DNA of 64,000 bases from Eleginops maclovinus (taxonomy: Eukaryota > Chordata > Actinopteri > Perciformes > Eleginopidae), in assembly GCF_036324505.1 (NCBI RefSeq), contig NC_086370.1:22406290-22470289 (forward strand), written 5' to 3'. The translations under genes and the position numbers were made by a program. Each line of letters starts with the position of its first letter. The stretch's first letter is position 1. A model generated the notes under the pieces. The model saw only the letters and a list, made by a program, of their open reading frames with translations. It was not told the DNA's origin and did no database searches. Shown here piece by piece: positions 1-13,531 of this stretch.

Positions 1-540
1 TCCCCTGGCTTTCCTCCAGACGTGTAATTTATTGTTTTCCAAAATGCAGCAAATGTGCGTTCCAACTCGGTGCTCGGTCTCCAAAATACAATTCAGTTCA
101 GATGTAGAAATGTGGTGGCAAGCCATCAAAACAAATAATGCCTGCAGAGATTTGCATGAATGCCGTGAACAGACCTCTTTCAGCATAAAGGAAGTACTGG
201 GAAATGATGGCGCTGCAAACTGTATTCAAAGGGATGTGGATTTTTGACATTAAAAGCCAATAGTTCACAACCTGTCTCCTGTATGTCTATAAACCACAAC
301 AGTGGGCTCTCTGTTAACTTAAAATGACCAGTTCTTTGGGCAAAACTGTTGTGATAAGCAGTAATTACAGAGTGTGTTTGGGTCTCATTCACACTTTCGC
401 TTATGGATCTTTATGTGTAGTTATCGTTCTTTTGTATTAGCACAGTAATGGTTCACTCAAAAACCAGTATGCAGCTTCACACACAAGTGAGTTGAAGAGC
501 AAGGCTATAGCAATAGATGTGCATATCCTCTCTGGTGGCC
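1..540. other. Unassigned sequence
   Basis: I see no recognisable gene or repeat here. Short open frames occur on both strands but lack a protein-like composition or convincing splice sites. Confidence 0.4.
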
Positions 541-958
541 TAACCACTGCAAATGCAACTCAAATAGGACACAGAGGTGGGAAAATTACGTGGACTTCCC
601 AAAAGCAAAAGTAGAAATACTGAAAATAGTCCTTTCAAAGTCAAAATCCTAAAATTGAAACATTTCTTTGGAGTATTTTCAGATAATTGTACCTCAAGTA
701 CAATTGCTGTTCTGTTAGTACAGGACAGCATCATACCATCAGCATAGCATACGGTTTTTTTTAGGTAGAAAAGAAGCTATTCTAATATCAGTGCTAAATA
801 AATGTAGTGGAGTAAAGATTGAGATATTTGCCACCAAATTGTAGTGGAGTAAGGAAGAATGAGAAGGAAATACTCAAGTAAAGTACAAGTCTGTCAAAAT
901 GGTAATTAAGTGCAATACTTGAGTAAATATGCATATTTACTTTCAACCACTGCACCAA
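541..958 (-). repeat. ACTT-family dispersed repeat, diverged copy
   Basis: The stretch contains repeated phrases such as 'gtagtggagtaa', 'aaatactcaagtaaag' and 'caatacttgagtaaat', and ends in 'tttcaaccactgcacc'. This matches the layout of a very common teleost dispersed repeat that usually ends in 'ccaccactg'. It reads as the minus-strand half of the element; the 6,990-7,760 copy represents the opposite half. It has no coding capacity. Confidence 0.7.
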
Positions 959-1807
959 CTAAACTCGACCTCACCCGTAGAAGGGACAGATCTTGAAGAT
1001 AAAGGGTATTTTACTCAACAGACACCAGAGTCACCGAGGCTGTAATTCCCGTATAACAGCTCAATGCAATTGGGGTTCATGTCACTTGTGGTTTTTCCGA
1101 GTAAAGATGCTCGCTCTTCACCCAGTAACAAGTTGAAACGGTGTCTGAGGCATCATTACAGTAATTGGCAGTGCCTGTTCTGTCACAAAAACCTCACATC
1201 TCTAGCAAACATGTTTACTCTTTCCGAGTTAAATCAGTGAGCATCAGGCTTTCAGGTGCCGTGTGCTGGGAAGTGACAGGTGGCTGTCCTATAATTAACC
1301 ACGTGACTTGACCCCCGTGTCTACACATACAATGTAAATGGCTGTATAGAAACAATAGAGAGTTGTCTTTTAATCCTGTTAGGATGCCATGAGTTTGATT
1401 TATAATTAGTGTCTATACATAAAAGCCTGGACTGCTCTGAGTTGTATCCGTGCCTCGGTTACCTGATGTACATACACTAATAATGACCCGTTCTGAAAGT
1501 GACCTGGGGCTAATTACATCCATTTCAATCTGATTCAAAGGACAGTTGAGTAATGAGGTCAGACCCAATTACACCAAACTGTTTGTGAATAACAGAGATG
1601 AATCATGAAGCTGTAATAAGAGGTGAAGATGATGTAAAGCTCAACCTGCAACCTAAACAACCTATCATTTATTCATTATCCTACTGAACTGTGACAATGA
1701 GGAGTTCATATGATGAATTAGGCAAGGATTTTACCATCAAATTAGTAGAATACATTCAGTAATCTTCAGTGTTACAGTATTCTTATTTTAGCACATCTCA
1801 CTCTACA
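959..1807. other. Unassigned sequence
   Basis: This is A/T-rich single-copy-looking DNA with no gene, RNA or repeat that I recognise. Confidence 0.35.
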
Positions 1808-1972
1808 TAAAGAGGACATGTTCTGCTCATTTTCAGGAGCTAATTAGCATTTAGTGCCTCTACCGTGACATGTCTCTTATGATTGGTCAACAGCTTAAAG
1901 ATGTCCCGCCCCTTGGCCTTTCCTGTAGAATGTGTTGGAGCGCTGGCAAATTGTTACATAGGGATGTCACTG
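1808..1972 (-). mobile_element. M1 MITE-like element, internally deleted copy
   Basis: Read on the minus strand, this contains 'agcgctccaacacatt', 'aaggggcgggacatct', 'gttgaccaatca' and the terminal phrase 'ctgaaaatgagcagaacat', in the same order as the full copy at 8,498-8,881. The 5' part and the block with the second CCAAT box are missing. It has no 57-bp array and so preserves an un-amplified 3' end. Confidence 0.75.
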
Positions 1973-1975
1973 ATA

Positions 1976-2340
1976 AGGCCCACATGAAAAAGGAGTAAGA
2001 ACAGTGAGAAAATAGTGGGACATTTTTTTAATTCGAAATTTAGAAAAAAGGGATCAATTTGAAGAAATAGTCAGAAATTCAAAAAATTCAAAATTTGAAA
2101 AAATAATCAGAAGTCTGAAAAGATAATCAAAAGAAAAAAGAGTAAGAAGATTAGGGCCACATGAAGAAGGACCTAGAATGATGAAAAAATAGTGGGACAT
2201 TTTGAAAAATTGAACTTCAGAATAAAAGTCAGAAATTTGAATAAAAAAAGGCTGTTTTGGGGAAAAATTGATAATTTTGAGAAAATAATCAGAAGTTTTG
2301 AGTCCAGTCTTTTAGGAAAAAAGCCGAAATTTGGAAAAAA
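1976..2340 (-). repeat. Degenerate 'TTCTGAC'-rich repeat with internal duplication
   Basis: Two diverged copies of 'cacatgaaaaaggag...aaaatagtgggacatttt' begin near 1,978 and 2,155, about 177 bp apart. They are separated by A-rich sequence with 'cagaaattcaaaa' motifs. The reverse complement resembles 41,840-41,940 (both contain 'gtggccct' followed by 'attctgac'-type runs) and parts of 49,900-50,400, so this is a dispersed low-complexity family. Confidence 0.55.
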
Positions 2341-2524
2341 TATCCATATTGTATTGTATCATGTGTGAAGGTGGCACTGACTCATACCCTTTAATTCTTG
2401 TGGAAACACTACATTACATTCACAGTTATGAAATGCCAAATACACGTTGTACTTTTCCATGGATGCAAGTGTGCATTACGCTCACTACATACAAAAATAT
2501 GGATGTACTTATATATCTCTTTAT

Positions 2525-2665
2525 CAGGTCTTTATGACCCCTCAAAACGCTTCACATACTGCGAGTCATTCACCCATTCACCCCTCATTCATGCAGAGCA
2601 GCACTACTCCCTCGCAGCCACGGTCGCCCCACTGTAGAGGTACTGATTCACCGTCTCCTATGATC
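2525..2665 (-). repeat. 'aagcgctttgag' dispersed repeat
   Basis: On the minus strand this reads 'ggggtgaatg...tatgtgaagcgttttgaggggtc'. It parallels 13,432-13,535, which has 'gtgaatggggtgaatgaca' and 'aagcgctttgaggggtcg'. This tail is scattered widely in teleost genomes. It is not coding. Confidence 0.6.
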
Positions 2666-3446
2666 TGGAGTCAGCACTCATGACATCTCAAAATGTAGTT
2701 TTCAGTTTCCTGAGGTACTGTCAGCAGGCGTCATGGCAGGCAAATGGCAGCTCATGACCAAAAGCAAGCTATTATTACTTTGAGGCATGAAAACCTCTTT
2801 CCAGATAGGCTGCCAACAAACTTAAATTACCTCTGAGCACTGTGGCCGACACCATCAGAAAGCATCTGGATCCTGGGCAGCGTTTTGACTGAACAGACTG
2901 ACAACAACATCTGAAAAGGGCTGTCTGGTGAAAGAGAAAGCCCACAGCATCACACGTCAATGTTTAATAAGCCAACAAAACAACAGAAGGGAAGTGCCAC
3001 TTCAGAGGTAGAGTGAGGGTGTCAGGAAGCACAGCTGCAGCCGCTCAGAAAACCTTACGCTGTCAGAACAGAGACAAGATCCGAGACTCCAGAAATGCAT
3101 TAGAACAACTGGATGGACGGGCAAATCCAGATCAGTTCATTACTAAAAAACACAATCCTTACTTTTGTGCTCAGAGCGATTATTCTGAGAGCTTTGATAT
3201 ACATACAGGTCTTTGGTTTTTGCGTTCGTCATGATTGCGTCTCATTTTCTAAATGCGACACAGCTGTGGTTTCTGTTTGCTAAGAAATAACCAAAAGTCA
3301 GTGGCCCTCACCTCCTGTGATTGACTCACAGAAAAGAACTTCAGCAGCAGCCTGCACAGAATATCATTTATTTTAAAACCTTTTCACTTGATGAAATGAA
3401 TCTGGATGTAACCATAGCAATGACTTCTGAATAAAAGGGAGCAGTG
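2666..3446. other. Unassigned sequence
   Basis: I recognise no gene or repeat. A 73-codon open frame at 3,013-3,234 has no splice context or motif to support it. Confidence 0.35.
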
Positions 3447-4117
3447 TTGCCACAGTTACTTCGAAAAAGTAATCTGATTACAGGTTACTCCTTTAAAAAG
3501 TCACTTAGTTACTTTACTGACTACTTGATTTTAAAAGTAACTAAGTTAGATTACCAGTTACTTTATTAGTTACTTTTTCTTCATCTCTCCTCCACTCACT
3601 GGTTTTGCACCGAGGTCCAGCTTTAGTTGTTTGGGTGGTGGGGGGCCTCCTGCTTTAGTCACAGCTATGCCGTGACTGTGCCGTGTGCGACTCCAAATGT
3701 TTCTTCACATTTGACGTAGTGTTTATGAAGCTAGATAGCACTTTGTCTCCAGCATAGAGAGCAGACGAACCTTAATACTGTCATCTTTAGCTGACTCAAA
3801 CTCAAAATAGTGGCTGTATTTCCAGCTAGAAGACGCATCTCTCTCCTCCCTCCATTGTTGTTTACGTTTGTGTCTCTGCGCGGTGTTACACGTGAGTTGT
3901 CCTCGTGCTGAAAACGTGACTTAATTGTCGCAAAGACGTCACTCCCCGAGACGCAAGAAGAAAAACATATCTATCTTTACTGAGGAAAATGACAAAAACA
4001 GTAACACAGTGACTTGGATAAGTAACTGTAATCTGATTACTGGTTTGGAAATAGTAACGCGTTAGATTACTCGTTACTGAAAAAAGTTGTCAGATTAGAG
4101 TAACGCGTTACTAAGTA
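3447..4117 (-). mobile_element. Decayed hAT-type DNA transposon relic
   Basis: The ends are rich in 'gtaatctgattac' and 'agtaacgcgtta', phrases typical of a fish hAT-derived family. Inside, the minus strand at about 3,672-3,790 encodes a broken BED zinc-finger-like stretch. It shows a Cys-x2-Cys (CSLC) and, after a one-base frameshift, TTSNVKKHLESH, the usual TSNxxKHLxxxH signature of hAT transposases and ZBED proteins. The frame is interrupted and the interior is only about 400 bp, so it cannot encode an active transposase. I could not define intact terminal inverted repeats or an 8-bp target duplication. Assignment to hAT rests on the BED remnant and is moderately secure. Confidence 0.6.
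3672..3790 (-). pseudogene. BED zinc-finger remnant of a hAT transposase
   Basis: Minus-strand translation gives CSLC, then in the next frame GDKVLSSFINTTSNVKKHLE, followed by SHTAQS. BED fingers have Cys-x2-Cys, a linker with TSN, then His-x3-5-His; those elements are visible in order but split by a frameshift. Upstream and downstream frames are closed. It is a relic inside the surrounding hAT-like repeat. Confidence 0.5.
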
Positions 4118-4856
<739 letters not shown>

Positions 4857-4991
4857 TGCATGCGTGTGCTTTTCCTTTCAATCAATCAACCAGTATAAAG
4901 ATGTATTGCTGATTCTGTGTCTGTATAACTGCAATTAGCTTTTCTATTTCTCAGCCAGTTCCTGTAATCAGATAGTGTAATATCTATTGGA

Positions 4992-4998
4992 TCTCTCT

Positions 4999-5054
<56 letters not shown>
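4992..5054 (+). repeat. (CT)n-(CA)n compound microsatellite
   Basis: About 11 CT units are followed by 'ta' and then 19 CA units. Confidence 0.97.
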
Positions 5055-5056
<2 letters not shown>

Positions 5057-5217
5057 GGTGCAGCATTGGTCCAGTTGGAGGCAATTGAATGAAAATGACC
5101 TCACTGGGCCCTGCTGTTACCGAGGGTCCTCTGGGTCGGACCAGCATGCCCTGCAGCAGCAGAGTTAATGGGATAGCAGCAGGACTGCTGATCAAGCACA
5201 CTGGTGGCACACACTGC

Positions 5218-6142
<925 letters not shown>

Positions 6143-6440
6143 TACCGTATTTTCCGGACTTCGCTTTTTTAAACTGTGACTTGTACTCCGAAGCGACTTG
6201 TATTCTGTATTTTGTCTATCGAGCCGAGTTGAGCGATGTGCGTTTTCTATTCAATGTTTGCAGCAAAAAAAGAATCACAAGTGGGGCAAAGCGCTCGCAG
6301 TCCGCCTACAACATCCTCTCATAAGTCAGAGCTGATTGGCTGTAAGTGTAGTTATGAAGAGGAGATGGGATAGACTACATCACCAGCGGTAAATAATACA
6401 AACAGGACATGAATGAAGTTGACCATCTACTGGAGATTTG
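6143..6440 (+). mobile_element. 'taccgtattttccgga' MITE-like repeat, diverged
   Basis: The segment opens with 'taccgtattttccggact', the hallmark start of a short DNA element frequent in fish genomes, and continues with 'tgacttgtactccgaagcg'. I cannot see a matching inverted terminus, so the right boundary is approximate. Confidence 0.5.
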
Positions 6441-6989
6441 CTGAGCGAAAGTACAGTTTATGTTGATTGTCGAACTGCCTACCAGGTGCTAACAAAAGTT
6501 AGGGTGCAGATTTTACTTTAAGACCTGGTACCCCTGCATCTGGGTCTCTAAACCAAAAGTAGAAGTTGAGTTTTCTTTGTCTCCATGTTTCAACAAACTC
6601 CAGCAGCATCAGAGTCTTGCAGGAGGAAACACACTGTTGATATTTCACAGTTCTTGCGGTCCCCATCCCCATTAAAAGTGAGTACATCAGCAAAGCAGAC
6701 ACAGGGAGCTGCCTCTTTGCACTGAGACATAAAATAATCCTTCATGGTTTTATCACCTCAACAGGGTGAGAGACAGTGGCACAGACTCACTGTTTTCACT
6801 CCTCTTATATGTATTGAATCCCTTTAGTTGCTAGGCAGATTTGGATGAATGATGGTAAATATAATCTCCCTTAAATCAGACTGTAGTTCACCTGCAGTAA
6901 ATCCAGCAGCTACCCTGCAGTATACAAAGCCATTCAAACTACCTGCACCTTTACCAGCTCTGAGAACACTTTAATGATCAATCATTCTA
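6441..6989. other. Unassigned sequence
   Basis: I recognise no gene or repeat between the MITE-like repeat and the ACTT copy. Confidence 0.3.
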
Positions 6990-7760
6990 AAACATATCAG
7001 AGATATTATTCTGAAATGGACCAATCAGACAATGACTACTTTTACTGTCACTACTTTAAGTACATTTAGAGGAGAGTACTTTCTACTTTCACTGGAGGAA
7101 CATTTAGAATACTTTTACTGTGACAGAGTATTCCTGTACTACTTACTAGCTGGTACTTCTACTTTACTCAAGTACAAGATCTGAGTACTTCTACTTTACT
7201 CAAGTACAAGACCTGAGTACTTCTACTTTACTCAAGTACAAGACCTGAGTACTTCTACTTTACTCAAGTATAAGATCTGAGTACTTCTACTTTACTCAAG
7301 TACAAGACCTGAGTACTTCTACTTTACTCACGTACAAGACCTGAGTACTTCTACTTTACTCAAGTACAAGATCTGAGTACTTCTACTTTACTCAAGTACA
7401 AGACCTGAGTACTTCTACTTTACTCAAGTACAAGACCTGAGTACTTCTACTTTACTCAAGTACAAGACCTGAGTACTTCTACTTTTACTGAAGTACAAGA
7501 TCTGAGCACTTCTACTTTTACTCAAGTACAAGATCTGAGTACTTCTACTTTTACTCAAGTACAAGATCTAAGTACTTCTACTTTTACTCAAGTACAAGAT
7601 CTAAGTACTTCTACTTTTACTCAAGTACAAGATCTGAGTACTTCTACTTTACTCAAGTACAAGATCTGAGTACTTCTACTTTACTCAAGTACAAGATCTG
7701 AGTACTTCTACTTTACTCAAGAACAAGATCTGAGTACTTCTACTTCTACTCAGACAGTGC
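6990..7760 (+). repeat. ACTT-family dispersed repeat with amplified 3' end
   Basis: The left part (6,990-7,152) has 'gactacttttactgtcacta', 'aatacttttactgtgacaga' and 'agtattcctgtactact', in the order expected for the teleost ACTT repeat. Usually this element ends soon after a single 'aagatctgagtacttct'; here that terminal phrase is tandemly repeated to 7,750. Confidence 0.65.
7153..7750 (+). repeat. 32/33-bp minisatellite, about 18 copies
   Basis: The unit reads 'gtacttctactttactcaag' followed by 'tacaagatctga'. Two length variants alternate in blocks: 'ctactttactc' (32 bp) on the left and right, and 'ctacttttactc' (33 bp) in the middle (about 7,480-7,620). Point variants (agatct/agacct, ctgag/ctaag) are also blocked, which suggests local homogenisation. 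Confidence 0.95.
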
Positions 7761-8497
7761 ATCAGATTTTAAAGCTCTCCCTGGGCTGGATGTGTTTCCG
7801 TCAGAAGTGCTTCTTTATTGTGCCGTTGAACGCCTCCCGTTGATGCTTTGTGTTTATGAAATATTTGTACTTGTCCTTGAATATATTTTGTCAGTTCTCT
7901 GTCACCAGCGTGTTTTCATGAAATAGAAGCTTCTGTGCTTTCTTTTTCCTCCAGAGCTAAAAAAAAAAGGCTTAATATTCAAGCAAATTCTTTTGGGCAC
8001 ATCTTTTTTTTGTACATCTGCCAAATTCATATTCTCTCTATAACCCGGCCTTTCTCCGTGTTTGCAGACATATTTCTTTCTGTACGTGCACACTCATTGA
8101 GACGGGAACATCTTCGTACTCTCACTGGCTGATGAGACAGGACCTCGTGTTTTGATTTGATTATAATTGTTTAGTTTATTGGCGACAGTCCGACTGATCA
8201 ACAAGGCCTCTTATTTAATCTCCATGTTGCTCTTGGAAGTCTATTTTGAAACTTTATTTTTTGCCGTGTTAGCCTATAGCTTTTTCAATGTCTTGCCTTA
8301 GGAGTTTGATAGTTAGACTCATTCTTCTTTCAGATTGTTGTGCCTTATGTATTCCTTATATTGAAAGTACTGAATGAAGCACCTATAGTCTGAAAGCATC
8401 TATCACACAGGACAGATTATAAGGCCCTCCATCCTCACCTGCTGCACCGAGCAGAATAATCAGGCTACTTTTCAATAGAAGGCTTGTGTTTAGATTG
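7761..8497. other. Unassigned sequence
   Basis: No gene or repeat was recognised. The overlapping 63- and 65-codon frames near 7,900-8,130 on opposite strands have no support. Confidence 0.35.
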
Positions 8498-8881
8498 AAA
8501 GGGGCCCTATTCTACTTTTTGGGGATTTCCCTTTCCTGTATTCTTATATAGTTTTGTGTGCATGTAAATGGTCTGCAAGGACTAAAATCCCTGTGTTATC
8601 CTCGAGAGCGACTTTCTCTCCCACAAACTCCTGGGACAAAGTGATTTCGCTACTGGCATTACTATTGGCTAGCACTCCAACACATGGTACGTGATAGGTT
8701 TAGGGGCGGGATTTCTTTAAGCGGTTGACTAATCACAACAGAACTGGTCAGCCAACCAATCAGAGCAGACTGGGCTGTGGTTTCAGACTTTTTTGAACAT
8801 TAAAGCATTGAAAATGTTTCACAGCAGAGGCACCAAATACAAATATGAACCTGAAAATGAGCAGAACATTTCCTTTTTAAA
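8498..8881 (+). mobile_element. M1 MITE-like element, near-complete reference copy
   Basis: The copy runs from 'aaaggggccctattctactt' to 'gagcagaacatttcctttttaa'. In order it holds 'tgcatgtaaatggtctgcaa', 'agcactccaacacat', a GC box (8,701-8,712), CCAAT-type motifs ('gactaatcac', 'aaccaatcagagcag'), 'gtttcaga', 'gaacattaaagcat' and the 3' end. There is no coding frame, so it is non-autonomous. The termini share the CCTATT / AATAGG core seen in M2. No 57-bp array is present, so the last ~57 bp shows the single-copy ancestor of the minisatellite unit. Confidence 0.8.
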
Positions 8882-10921
8882 AGATGTACAATCATTGTGT
8901 ACTGAATTATTCAAATGTTCTCATTAAATAAAGATTTGTTCTCCTAGTTTTCAGTGCTTAACCGGAGCTGAGACTCCTTAAACTTCATGCATCCAAAAGA
9001 GAAAAGCTAGACGCTGCAGGAACAGAGGGATCTGGTTTGTGGAAACATAGCAACTGTCTTCAACGGTGGCGGGTGGTGGTTACAATAAAGCATGAAGCAC
9101 AAAGTTGCGGTCCGGGGACATGCCCCACCGTAGGACATTTTTGAAAATGAAACCCTTAAATGGTGGCTTCTGGTGAATTTTGGAGAAACAAATGGAGACT
9201 TAAAAAGTATGAGATTAACTTTCAACAGATTGAAGGTATCACATATTACTGCATTCAAGCATTACATGACCATGCTCCTACTGATAACTGTCAAATGGCT
9301 GAGGAAAATACTGGAATTTTCACTTAGGCTATGTCCCTGTCTGGGGTTTGGGGGACATAAACAGCAGCCTATTACATTCTCCTGCCTCAGCAGTACCCAA
9401 ACAAACCAAAGATTGAATACCATTAATTAAATGTATTGCCAACTGGGGTTATTCAATAAAAAACTAAAGCACCGGGAGAGGCCAAAGTAACAATAAGTGA
9501 CAACAGGAGAATACCTATTCTGAGTGGAATAAACTGGACCTACCACAAAGCAAAAGTCAAACACCAGAAATAAATCTCATGCTACAAAACGTAGAAGAAA
9601 TGTCCCCCTTCAATTCAGATATTTACAAACTATTTACAATTAAGCAAGTAACATTTAGGTATATTATTGCTGTAAGGTGAAACATCCTAACCCTTTTACC
9701 TCCAAACACCCAACAGTGTCACAGTGCAGACACACTTAGACACTGCCTGCAGGACTTTCCTTTCCTTAGCAACCGTTGCCACTAGTGAACAAAACCCAAC
9801 TAAGTCACGTTGAGAAGAAACCGGTTGATTGGAACATTATCTTATAACTTAGCCTACTTTACGGTAGTTTAAAGCGCTGCTCCAGCCCATAAAACACGAT
9901 GTGGCTCTCATGTTGCCGTAGTTTTAGTTAATAACCTCAGCCTCACGTTTTCTATGAACACGTTTTCTTTCTGTTATAGATCAGTCAGACGCCAGCTAGC
10001 TACCTAGCTAGGTTGCTAGTACTGAACCCCATGACGGATGTCTAGCATCCATGGATTTTATATATAACGTTACAGAAGTGTGTATCTGGTTTATAACAGT
10101 GACGTTACTCTTACAAGCTCTCGTTAAAAGAATGGAACTTAGCCTACCTTACAACGAAACTCTCCCTGTGTTGTCTGTCAACTCCCTCCAACTTTCTCCG
10201 TATTCATTTCAGTCTTCCTCATTAGAGCCAATCCTGTTAATCCTGTCGACCACCGCGTTGAAGTTTGCTGAAAGGAAGGCCTTTTCCGAAATCTGACGTT
10301 TATGTTGTGCTCTCTTTAAACATTATCACAGCAAAGCACTAACAGGGACACGCCTTTCTCATTATGCGTTCTTGTCTGTACTCGTGTGCTCGTGTTCTTG
10401 TGAAACATCATCTCTTGCTGCCCAAGTACTGTCCCAAACCCAAGTTCGCTTTCACCAAGAACGGATAAAGTTCCCGGATGTATTCCCGGAAATGTTCTCG
10501 ACACGCCCATTTTACCAAGGATGCATCGGATGCTAACTTGTGTTAACTCGGCAGCGAATATATCCCAGCATTCATTTCGGCATTCAAGCGAGGAGCGGAA
10601 AATTACTCGACGCCATTGAACAACGGTACGTTTTTACTATTTGCGTATGCTATTTCATCACTACAAATTCACTTTGAGGCGAGAAATCAAGGGTTTAGAT
10701 TTCAAATATTAGCAGTTTTACGAAAATCGATGGCGAATTCAAAATCTGCTCAAACGTTTTCGGAGTTGAGAAGCTCCACAATTGTGTATTGCGCAATACC
10801 AGCAAGTACGCATCGTCTCAAACCGCCAACAGCTCTGTGTGCTCGGCAACTTGCAAGTTCATTCTTCCAAGAACAACTCGCAAGAACGTTCTCCACAAGT
10901 CCGTTCTGTATGTGGCAGAGA
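8882..10921. other. Unassigned sequence, probably includes old transposon DNA
   Basis: No gene was recognised. The part at 10,310-10,900 has repeated 'aagttcg / caagaacg / gttctt' phrases (for example 'cttccaagaacaactcgc') that look like a decayed DNA element, but I cannot name a family or mark its ends. Open frames at 10,051-10,296 and 10,616-10,993 have no motif; the latter merely runs through a GGT repeat. Confidence 0.3.
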
Positions 10922-10949
10922 GTTGGTGGTGGTGGTGGTGGTGGTGGTG
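10922..10949 (+). repeat. (GGT)n microsatellite, ~9 repeats
   Basis: A short perfect trinucleotide run gives an artefactual Gly or Val tract in two overlapping open frames. Confidence 0.95.
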
Positions 10950-11870
10950 AACAGTGTTATTTGTCAGACCTACTGTCAATCATCTTTACATGAACGCGCA
11001 AGGACGCGCACGATTGATTCAAAGCGGTGAAGCATAGTTTAACGACAACGCCTCAAAAGGTGAATTGACCAATCAAAAACTGAGATGTGATCCCATTGAC
11101 CGCCAGCTAAACGCTTAACATCGTGAAGCAGCGCTTAATTGTGTAATGCCAAATTTGGCCTGTGAGAGCCAAATTTGTACAGCTTACTTTGTCAGTTTGT
11201 CTGTGAATACACAGCAAGTAATGCATCGTTAAATATAACAGAAACACGTGACGTTTTTTGCCTTTGTGATTTATTAAGCATCGCTTCATCTGCTTAAATG
11301 GACGGGCTGCCACTGGTCTTCAAGCTCTGCTGTCTGACTACACTGTGTGCTCTGTGGCAAACTGGGGGAGCAGCTTGTGAATCACTAATTATCTCCTGAT
11401 CAGCGGGAAATTTTGAATCGGTGCCTTAATCTGCGTATGCACTCTTCACATGTTTCAGTGCGTTTGCCAGATCCCATGTACCCCCGCCTCTCCGACAGCA
11501 TGACACACAGGATATAATGTGGTTAAGCGCGACCCTGAGCAGTGGGTAAGGACATTAGAGGATGGCAGAGGGTGCAGCACAGGTGGGGCTGACAGGTATG
11601 ATTGACGTAATGAGATGTGTGTTCAGAATGTGGCTGCATGTTGGAGGAGTAGCAGCTGATGTGGTGGTACACCTTCAAAAGACTTTGGGAAGTTGCCTTT
11701 GTAGTTCTTTACCATTCGTACCTGCCCTCTTTCTCTGAATTCCTGGTTAGCCTCGCTTAAAATTCATGTCAAGTGTTTCAAAAGATCTGCACATTTCCAA
11801 ACGTTTGCAACGGTAGAAGAAACTTAAGGCTTGACCTAATTATACAATGAAATGTACCTTAAGGCATATG
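10950..11870. other. Unassigned sequence
   Basis: I see no gene or named repeat. Confidence 0.35.
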
Positions 11871-11875
11871 CTTCA

Positions 11876-11950
11876 TTTGGACATTACATTAAATTGATGC
11901 TTTTATCCGAAGTGACTCACAATAAGTGCAAAACACAAAGAGAATCAAAC
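11876..11950 (+). repeat. SL-type dispersed repeat, fragment
   Basis: 'ttgatgcttttatccgaagt' followed by 'gactcacaataagtgcaaaa' matches the widespread fish phrase 'gacgcttttatccaaagcgacttacaataagtgc'. Only this core is retained. Confidence 0.6.
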
Positions 11951-12205
11951 TCCAAACAACAAGGAAAGTGCAGATATATTCACTTCAAGCCAGTCCTAGC
12001 ATTGTAAGTGCTGGTGAATTTGTTACAAGGCCTGAGCTAACTCTTTAGAGTGCTTTTTAGGACATCAGGTTCTTTGTGAGTTTACATAAAAGTACTTTCT
12101 CCCTAAAACACTTCCATTAGGAGAAAGACACTGCGGCTTCAGAAAGGATGAAAATACATTTTTAAAAAAAGAAATATCTTCAACAACTGGACAACAAAAT
12201 AGTGA

Positions 12206-13418
12206 AACCAGGGGACACTAACGAGAGACGCACACAGCTGGAGACCAGGGGACACTAACGAGAGACGCACACAGCTGGAGACCAGGGGACACTAAAGAGA
12301 GACTCACACAGCTGGAGACCAGGGGACACTAACGAGAGGCTCACACAGCTGGAGACCAGGGGACACTAACGAGAGACGCACACAGCTGGAGACCAGGGGA
12401 CACTAAAGAGAGACTCACACAGCTGGAGACCAGGGGACACTAAAGAGAGACTCACACAGCTGGAGACCAGGGGACACTAACGAGAGACGCACACAGCTGG
12501 AGACCAGGGGACACTAAAGAGAGACTCACACAGCTGGAGACCAGGGGACACTAAAGAGAGACTCACACAGCTGGAGACCAGGGGACACTAACGAGAGACG
12601 CACACAGCTGAAGACCAGGGGACACTAAAGACAGACTCACACAGCTGGAGACCAGGGGACACTAATGAGAGACGCACACAGCTGGAGACCAGGGGACACT
12701 AAAGACAGACGCACACAGCTGGAGACCAGGGGACACTAAAGACAGACGCACACAGCTGGAGACCAGGGGACACTAAAGACAGACGCACACAGCTGGAGAC
12801 CAGGGGACACTAAAGACAGACGCACACAGCTGGAGACCAGGGGACACTAAAGACAGACGCACACAGCTGGAGACCAGGGGACACTAAAGACAGACGCACA
12901 CAGCTGGAGACCAGGGGACACTAAAGACAGACGCACACAGCTGGAGACCAGGGGACACTAATGACAGACGCACACAGCTGGAGACCAGGGGACACTAACG
13001 AGAGACGCACACAGCTGGAGACCAGGGGACACTAAAGAGAGACGCACACAGCTGGAGACCAGGGGACACTAAAGAGAGACGCACACAGCTGGAGACCAGG
13101 GGACACTAAAGAGAGACGCACACAGCTGGAGACCAGGGGACACTAAAGACAGACGCACACAGCTGGAGACCAGGGGACACTAATGAGAGACGCACACAGC
13201 TGGAGACCAGGGGACACTAAAGACAGACGCACACAGCTGGAGACCAGGGGACACTAAAGAGAGACGCACACAGCTGGAGACCAGGGGACACTAAAGAGAG
13301 ACGCACACAGCTGGAGACCAGGGGACACTAAAGAGAGACGCACACAGCTGGAGACCAGGGGACACTAAAGAGAGACGCACACAGCTGGAGACCAGGGGAC
13401 ACTAAAGAGAGACGCCCA
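12206..13418 (+). repeat. 37-bp minisatellite, about 33 copies
   Basis: The unit reads 'ctggagaccaggggacacta' followed by 'aagagagacgcacacag'. Variants are arranged in blocks: 'aacgagagacgc' and 'aaagagagactc' alternate on the left, a run of seven 'aaagacagacgc' units spans about 12,695-12,950, and 'aaagagagacgc' fills the right end. Units of the same sequence occur singly or as a pair in other E37 copies (32,715-32,752; 40,711-40,781). Confidence 0.97.
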
Positions 13419-13419
13419 C

Positions 13420-13531
13420 ACTGGTTGGCGCTCAGGATGTGTGAATGGGGTGAATGACATGTAGTATGTAAAGCGCTTTGAGGGGTCGAAAAGACTGGAT
13501 GAAGCGCTATACAAGTCGAAGTCCGTTTACC
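13420..13531 (+). repeat. 'aagcgctttgag' dispersed repeat inserted in E37
   Basis: The segment runs from 'cactggttggcgctcaggat' to 'gtccgtttacca' and is the same family as 2,525-2,665. It is absent at the equivalent junction of the 40.5-kb E37 copy, so it is a later insertion or a replacement of the original junction. Confidence 0.6.

Noticed and set aside
12206..13418. CRISPR-like regular array
   Set aside because: Units are directly contiguous with no unique spacers, and the sequence is vertebrate; this is a minisatellite.
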